Source: Oscillospiraceae bacterium
Lineage (GTDB): Bacteria > Bacillota > Clostridia > Oscillospirales > Ruminococcaceae
Assembly: GCA_900768705.1 (NCBI GenBank)
Contig: CAAGEB010000103.1
Coordinates: 1 to 17,953 of the forward strand
Reading direction: 5' to 3'
DNA: 17,953 bases
Below are positions 14,505 through 17,953 of the stretch, one piece after another; positions within the stretch are counted from its first letter, which is position 1, and each line of letters begins with the position of its first letter. Under the pieces are notes generated by a model that saw only the letters and a program-made list of their open reading frames with translations, had not been told where the DNA came from and searched no databases. Both the position numbers and the translations under genes were made by a program.

Positions 14505-17144
14505 TTACTTCTTGTCAGCAATAGCTGCCTGTGCAGCTGCAAGTCTTGCGATCGGAACACGGAAGGGTGAGCAGGAAACATAGTCCAGACCAATCTTGTG
14601 GCAGAACTCAACAGATGTGGGATCGCCGCCATGCTCGCCGCAAATACCGCAGTGGAGGTTCGGATTTACGGGCTTGCCCAGGTCGATGGACATCTTCATC
14701 AGCTTGCCTACGCCGTTATGATCCAGCTTTGCAAAGGGATCATTCTCGTAGATCTTAGCGTCATAGTAAGCGCCAAGGAACTTGCCTGCGTCGTCTCTTG
14801 AGAAACCGAAGGTCATCTGTGTCAGGTCGTTTGTACCGAAGCAGAAGAAGTCAGCTTCCTTAGCGATTTCGTCAGCTGTAAGAGCTGCACGAGGAATCTC
14901 GATCATTGTACCAACAGAGTACTTCAGATCTGCACCTGCTGCTGCAATAACCTCGTCAGCAGTCTTGACAACAACATCCTTTACGAACTTAAGCTCCTTA
15001 ACCTCGCCAACCAGCGGGATCATAATTTCGGGAGCAACATTCCAGTCGGGATGATTCTTCTTAACATTGATAGCAGCCTTGATAACAGCCTTGGTCTGCA
15101 TCTTTGCGATTTCGGGGTATGTTACGGCAAGACGGCATCCGCGGTGACCCATCATCGGGTTGAACTCGTGCAGAGAAGCGATGATAGCCTTGATCTTCTC
15201 AACAGGCTTGTTCTGTGCCTTTGCCAAAGCCTCAATGTCAGCTTCCTCGGTAGGAACGAACTCGTGAAGAGGCGGATCCAGGAATCTGATTGTTACGGGG
15301 CAGCCCTCAAGAGCCTCGTACAGAGCTTCAAAGTCGCCCTGCTGCATAGGCTCAATCTTTGCGAGAGCAGCTTCTCTCTCCTCAACAGTGTCGGAGCAAA
15401 TCATCTCACGGAATGCAGCAATTCTGTCGGGATCGAAGAACATGTGCTCGGTACGGCAAAGACCGATACCCTCTGCGCCCAGCTCTCTTGCCTTCTTAGC
15501 GTCAGCGGGAGTGTCGGAGTTGGTTCTTACCTTCAGCTTTCTGAACTTATCAGCCCAAGCCATAATTCTGCCGAACTCGCCTGCGATCTGTGCGTCAACG
15601 GTAGGAATAACACCGTCGTAAATGTTACCGGTAGAACCGTCGATAGAGATAAAGTCGCCCTCGTTGTAGGTCTTGCCAGCCAGAGTGAACTTCTTGTTCT
15701 CCTCGTCCATATTGATGTCGCCGCAGCCGGATACACAGCAGGTACCCATACCGCGAGCAACAACGGCAGCGTGGGAAGTCATACCGCCGCGTACTGTCAG
15801 AATACCCTGAGAAGCCTTCATACCGGTGATATCCTCGGGAGAGGTTTCCAGACGAACCAGAACAACCTTCTCGCCTCTGGAATTCCATGCCTCGGCGTCC
15901 TCAGCGGTGAATACAATCTTACCGCAAGCAGCTCCGGGAGATGCGCCCAGACCCTTGCCTACGGGTGTAGCAGCCTTCAAAACCTTTGCGTCGAACTGGG
16001 GGTGAAGCAGAGTATCAAGGTTACGAGGATCAATCATTGCAACTGCCTCTTCCTCGGTTTTCATTCCCTCGTCAACCAAGTCGCATGCGATCTTGAGAGC
16101 AGCCTGAGCGGTTCTCTTACCGTTACGGCACTGGAGCATATAGAGCTTCTTGTTCTCAACAGTGAACTCCATATCCTGCATATCGTGATAGTGGTTTTCA
16201 AGAGTGGTGCAAACCTCGAGGAACTGAGCGTAAGCCTCGGGGAACTCCTTCTCCATCTGTGCGATAGGCATAGGAGTACGAACGCCTGCAACAACATCCT
16301 CACCCTGAGCGTTGATAAGGAACTCGCCCATGAGCTTCTTCTCGCCGGTTGCGGGGTCACGGGTGAACGCAACGCCGGTACCGGACTCGTTGTTCAGGTT
16401 GCCGAATACCATCGGCATAACATTTACAGCGGTACCCCAGCTGTAGGGGATATCGTTGTCACGGCGATATACATTTGCACGGGGGTTGTCCCATGAACGG
16501 AATACAGCCTCGATAGCGAGCTTGAGCTGTACAACAGGATCAGACGGGAAGTCCTCGCCCAGCTGATTCTTGTACTCAGCCTTGAACTGCTCAGCCAGCT
16601 CCTTCAGGTCAGCAGCGGTCAGGTCGATATCGTACTGAACGCCCTTCTCCTCCTTCATCTTGTCGATGAGCTGCTCAAAGTACTTCTTGCCGACTTCCAT
16701 AACAACATCGGAGAACATCTGGATAAATCTTCTGTAGGAGTCGTAAACAAATCTCTCAAACTTGGGGTCGGGGTTGCCTGCGATCATAGCGGCAACAACA
16801 TCATCGTTCAGACCGAGGTTAAGAATGGTATCCATCATACCGGGCATAGAAGCTCTTGCGCCCGAACGAACGGAAACGAGAAGCGGGTTCTTGAGGTCGC
16901 CGAACTTCTTGCCGTTTTCCTTTTCCATCCAAGCTACGCCTTCCATAGCCTGCTGCATGATTTCATCGTTAATTTTTCTGCCGTCCTCGTAATACTGAGT
17001 GCAGGCTTCGGTTGTGATGGTGAAGCCCTGAGGAACGGGAAGACCGATTTCGGTCATCTCTGCGAGGTTAGCGCCCTTACCGCCAAGCAGGTTGCGCATT
17101 GTCATGTTACCTTCTTTGAAGGTATAGACCCATTTTTTAGCCAT
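14505..17144 (-). CDS. ppdK: Pyruvate, phosphate dikinase
   Basis: PPDK (879 aa) interconverts ATP + phosphate + pyruvate and AMP + PPi + PEP, in the cytoplasm; in anaerobes it can run in either the glycolytic or gluconeogenic direction. The N-terminal ATP-grasp domain shows LGGKGANLAEMTEIGLPVPQGF (20-41) and SVRSGARASMPGMMDT (91-106). The swivelling phosphohistidine domain has GGMTSHAAVVARG (453-465), with catalytic His458. The C-terminal PEP/pyruvate barrel has GICRTEHMFF-like GIGLCRTEHMFF and the signature CGICGEHGG (832-840), where Cys835 is the probable general acid/base. Full length for the family. ATG at 17144 has AGGAGG 8 bases upstream. Codon use is strongly biased, as expected for high expression. 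Monocistronic, with its own promoter and terminator. Confidence 0.98.
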   Translation of the reverse strand: MAKKWVYTFKEGNMTMRNLLGGKGANLAEMTEIGLPVPQGFTITTEACTQYYEDGRKINDEIMQQAMEGVAWMEKENGKKFGDLKNPLLVSVRSGARASMPGMMDTILNLGLNDDVVAAMIAGNPDPKFERFVYDSYRRFIQMFSDVVMEVGKKYFEQLIDKMKEEKGVQYDIDLTAADLKELAEQFKAEYKNQLGEDFPSDPVVQLKLAIEAVFRSWDNPRANVYRRDNDIPYSWGTAVNVMPMVFGNLNNESGTGVAFTRDPATGEKKLMGEFLINAQGEDVVAGVRTPMPIAQMEKEFPEAYAQFLEVCTTLENHYHDMQDMEFTVENKKLYMLQCRNGKRTAQAALKIACDLVDEGMKTEEEAVAMIDPRNLDTLLHPQFDAKVLKAATPVGKGLGASPGAACGKIVFTAEDAEAWNSRGEKVVLVRLETSPEDITGMKASQGILTVRGGMTSHAAVVARGMGTCCVSGCGDINMDEENKKFTLAGKTYNEGDFISIDGSTGNIYDGVIPTVDAQIAGEFGRIMAWADKFRKLKVRTNSDTPADAKKARELGAEGIGLCRTEHMFFDPDRIAAFREMICSDTVEEREAALAKIEPMQQGDFEALYEALEGCPVTIRFLDPPLHEFVPTEEADIEALAKAQNKPVEKIKAIIASLHEFNPMMGHRGCRLAVTYPEIAKMQTKAVIKAAINVKKNHPDWNVAPEIMIPLVGEVKELKFVKDVVVKTADEVIAAAGADLKYSVGTMIEIPRAALTADEIAKEADFFCFGTNDLTQMTFGFSRDDAGKFLGAYYDAKIYENDPFAKLDHNGVGKLMKMSIDLGKPVNPNLHCGICGEHGGDPTSVEFCHKIGLDYVSCSPFRVPIARLAAAQAAIADKK

Positions 17145-17189
17145 TGGAATAGCCCTCCTAAATATAATTCGTGCCCGATGTCCTTGCTC

Positions 17190-17237
17190 TGCGGCGGAGA
17201 AGCCGCAGTTTCGCCGCAGCTGTCCAAAAAACGGACA
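17190..17237 (-). promoter_or_regulatory. Structured 5' leader of ppdK
   Basis: Two inverted repeats lie between the predicted ppdK start site and the ribosome site. TGCGGCG (17190-17196) pairs with CGCCGCA (17212-17218), while an inner GCCGC (17202-17206) can alternatively pair with GCGGC (17191-17195), giving two mutually exclusive hairpins. TGTCC (17221-17225) pairs with GGACA (17233-17237). No known riboswitch family is recognised. Confidence 0.4.
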
Positions 17238-17266
17238 AAGTACAGCTTGGCATCGTGTCTATTTCT

Positions 17267-17295
17267 ATTATAACAGAAACTTTGAAAAATTGCTA
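17267..17295 (-). promoter_or_regulatory. Probable ppdK promoter
   Basis: On the - strand a consensus -10 TATAAT (17267-17272), 17-base spacer and a weak -35 TAGCAA (17290-17295). Start predicted near 17260, giving a ~115-base leader. The weak -35 suggests help from an activator or upstream AT-rich element. Confidence 0.55.
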
Positions 17296-17481
17296 GATGT
17301 TTTTTGAAATTTTTCCGAAATTTTTTGCAAAATATACAACGGAAACGCCGAAAAATTTCGTCAGCATTCAATGTCGCTCAATACACACTGTTCCGCTTCT
17401 CCGACTGTTTTTCCGTAAAGGAAAATTTGCAGCGGTGTTTTTTCGGCAGGTAAAAAATTTTAATTTTTTTGAAAAAACCAC

Positions 17482-17510
17482 TTGACAAAATCGAAAAAGC
17501 GTGATATAAT
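17482..17510 (+). promoter_or_regulatory. Strong sigma-A promoter of the tRNA operon
   Basis: Perfect TTGACA (17482-17487) and TATAAT (17505-17510) separated by 17 bases. Start predicted near 17517, 13 bases before tRNA-Thr. Confidence 0.95.
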
Positions 17511-17529
17511 GTAACAGTCATTTGAAATT

Positions 17530-17605
17530 GCTGGCGTAGCTCAGCTGGTAGAGCAGCTGATTTGTAATCAGCAGGTCGGGGGTTCGAATCCGTCCACCAG
17601 CTCCA
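17530..17605 (+). tRNA. tRNA-Thr (anticodon UGU)
   Basis: A 76-base cloverleaf with encoded CCA. Anticodon arm GCTGA-TTTGTAA-TCAGC gives UGU, decoding ACA. D arm GCTC / GAGC is regular. Two pairs are irregular: acceptor position 6 is C opposite A67 (GCTGGCG / CACCAGC), and the T stem GGGGG / CCGTC has a G51-G63 mismatch and a G-U. The T loop TTCGAAT is normal. Co-transcribed with tRNA-Tyr. Confidence 0.95.
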
Positions 17606-17673
17606 AAAATGATGATGAACCCGATGCGGGCAAATGATGAATTCCATCTCCGCATCAGCTCATCTTTATATAT

Positions 17674-17759
17674 GGGCGTGTTCCCGAGTGGCCAAAGGGG
17701 ACAGACTGTAAATCTGTTGCGTTTTCGCTTCGGTGGTCCGAATCCACCCGCGCCCACCA
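17674..17759 (+). tRNA. tRNA-Tyr (anticodon GUA)
   Basis: An 86-base class II tRNA with encoded CCA. Acceptor GGGCGTG / CGCGCCC, anticodon arm ACAGA-CTGTAAA-TCTGT (GUA), long variable arm with GCG / CGC, T stem GGTGG / CCACC. The T loop reads TCCGAAT, so position 55 is C in place of the near-universal U (pseudouridine). Confidence 0.95.
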
Positions 17760-17782
17760 CCAGCTTGAAGCTGGATCCAGTC

Positions 17783-17812
17783 CGCCCCTACTTTGATGTG
17801 GGGGCGATTTTT
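17783..17812 (+). terminator. Terminator of the tRNA operon, copy 1
   Basis: A 9-bp stem CGCCCCTAC / GTGGGGGCG with loop TTTGAT followed by ATTTTT. It lies 23 bases after tRNA-Tyr and forms the start of a 94-bp repeat unit. Confidence 0.9.
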
Positions 17813-17876
17813 ATGCCCGGAGCAGAGAAAATCTTTTTAGTAACGATATTACAGCGACAGGCTGCCGCACCCAATC

Positions 17877-17906
17877 CGCCCCTACTTTGATGTGGGGGCG
17901 ATTTTT
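17877..17906 (+). terminator. Duplicated terminator, copy 2
   Basis: The identical 9-bp stem-loop and T-run recur exactly 94 bases after the first copy. Confidence 0.85.
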
Positions 17907-17953
17907 ATGCCCGGAGCAGAGAAAATCTTTTTAGTAACGATATTACAGCGACA

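Larger units (their letters stand above)
17145..17529. other. 385-bp divergent region between ppdK and tRNA-Thr
   Basis: No gene is supported. From left to right it contains the ppdK ribosome site and ~115-base structured leader, the ppdK promoter, an AT-rich stretch (17280-17480) in which I see nothing definite, and the tRNA-Thr promoter. Confidence 0.7.
17777..17953 (+). repeat. 94-bp tandem repeat, at least 1.9 copies
   Basis: The unit at 17777-17870 repeats from 17871 to the window edge with only one difference seen (CCAG versus CCAA at the start). Each unit contains the terminator hairpin, then TGCCCGGAGCAGAG, a GTAA-N5-TTAC mini-hairpin and GCTGCCGCAC. The array may continue outside the window. 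No coding frame or transposase is visible in it. Confidence 0.9.

Noticed and set aside
15051..16496. A 481-codon open frame on the + strand
   Set aside because: Antisense to ppdK, whose full-length catalytic motifs are beyond doubt; the frame is a product of its strong codon bias.
17777..17953. CRISPR array
   Set aside because: The 94-bp unit repeats as a whole with no short-repeat/unique-spacer pattern, and no cas genes are seen.

Overview
The window looks like chromosome from an anaerobic gut or rumen Clostridium-class bacterium, most likely Ruminococcus-like (Oscillospiraceae). This is inferred from an Rnf complex in the order rnfCDGEAB, a pyruvate phosphate dikinase of the clostridial type, Firmicutes-style ribosome binding sites and sigma-A promoters, and moderate GC with AT-rich gaps. 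The species cannot be fixed from sequence reading alone.

Layout from left to right. 1-2480: the tail end of a phage or phage-tail-like module on the + strand, with a small tail protein and a 649-residue baseplate/hub-like protein, closed by a terminator at 2487-2516. 2497-7735: on the - strand, a tightly packed operon for the ion-pumping ferredoxin:NAD+ oxidoreductase Rnf (rnfC, D, G, E, A, B), followed by a short Cys-rich protein whose last codons form the shared terminator. 7883-13135: on the - strand, a two-gene operon with its own sigma-A promoter, encoding a SNF2-like helicase-fold protein with a degraded Walker A motif and a 1084-residue Hsp90/sacsin-like GHKL ATPase. 13136-13780: a gene-poor stretch with the promoter of that operon, a compact candidate small RNA or leader with its own promoter and terminator, and a 124-bp MITE-like element. 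13781-14323: an HD-domain phosphohydrolase (+). 14505-17144: pyruvate phosphate dikinase (-). 17530-17759: tRNA-Thr(UGU) and tRNA-Tyr(GUA) on the + strand, followed by a 94-bp tandem repeat that carries a strong terminator in each copy and runs off the window.

How the parts work together. Rnf and pyruvate phosphate dikinase fit the energy metabolism of a fermentative anaerobe. Rnf couples reduced ferredoxin and NAD+ to a membrane ion gradient; the dikinase interconverts pyruvate and PEP with ATP or PPi economy. The tRNA pair is housekeeping. The tail genes and MITE-like repeat are accessory.

The best candidate for an undescribed system is the GHKL/SNF2-like pair: two large, co-transcribed ATPase-fold proteins, both with altered nucleotide-binding motifs, isolated between a strong terminator and a dedicated promoter. 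Related Hsp90-fold plus helicase pairings occur in prokaryotic conflict systems, but a defence role here is inference only. The second candidate is the small structured RNA at about 13474-13567, which I could not assign to a known family.
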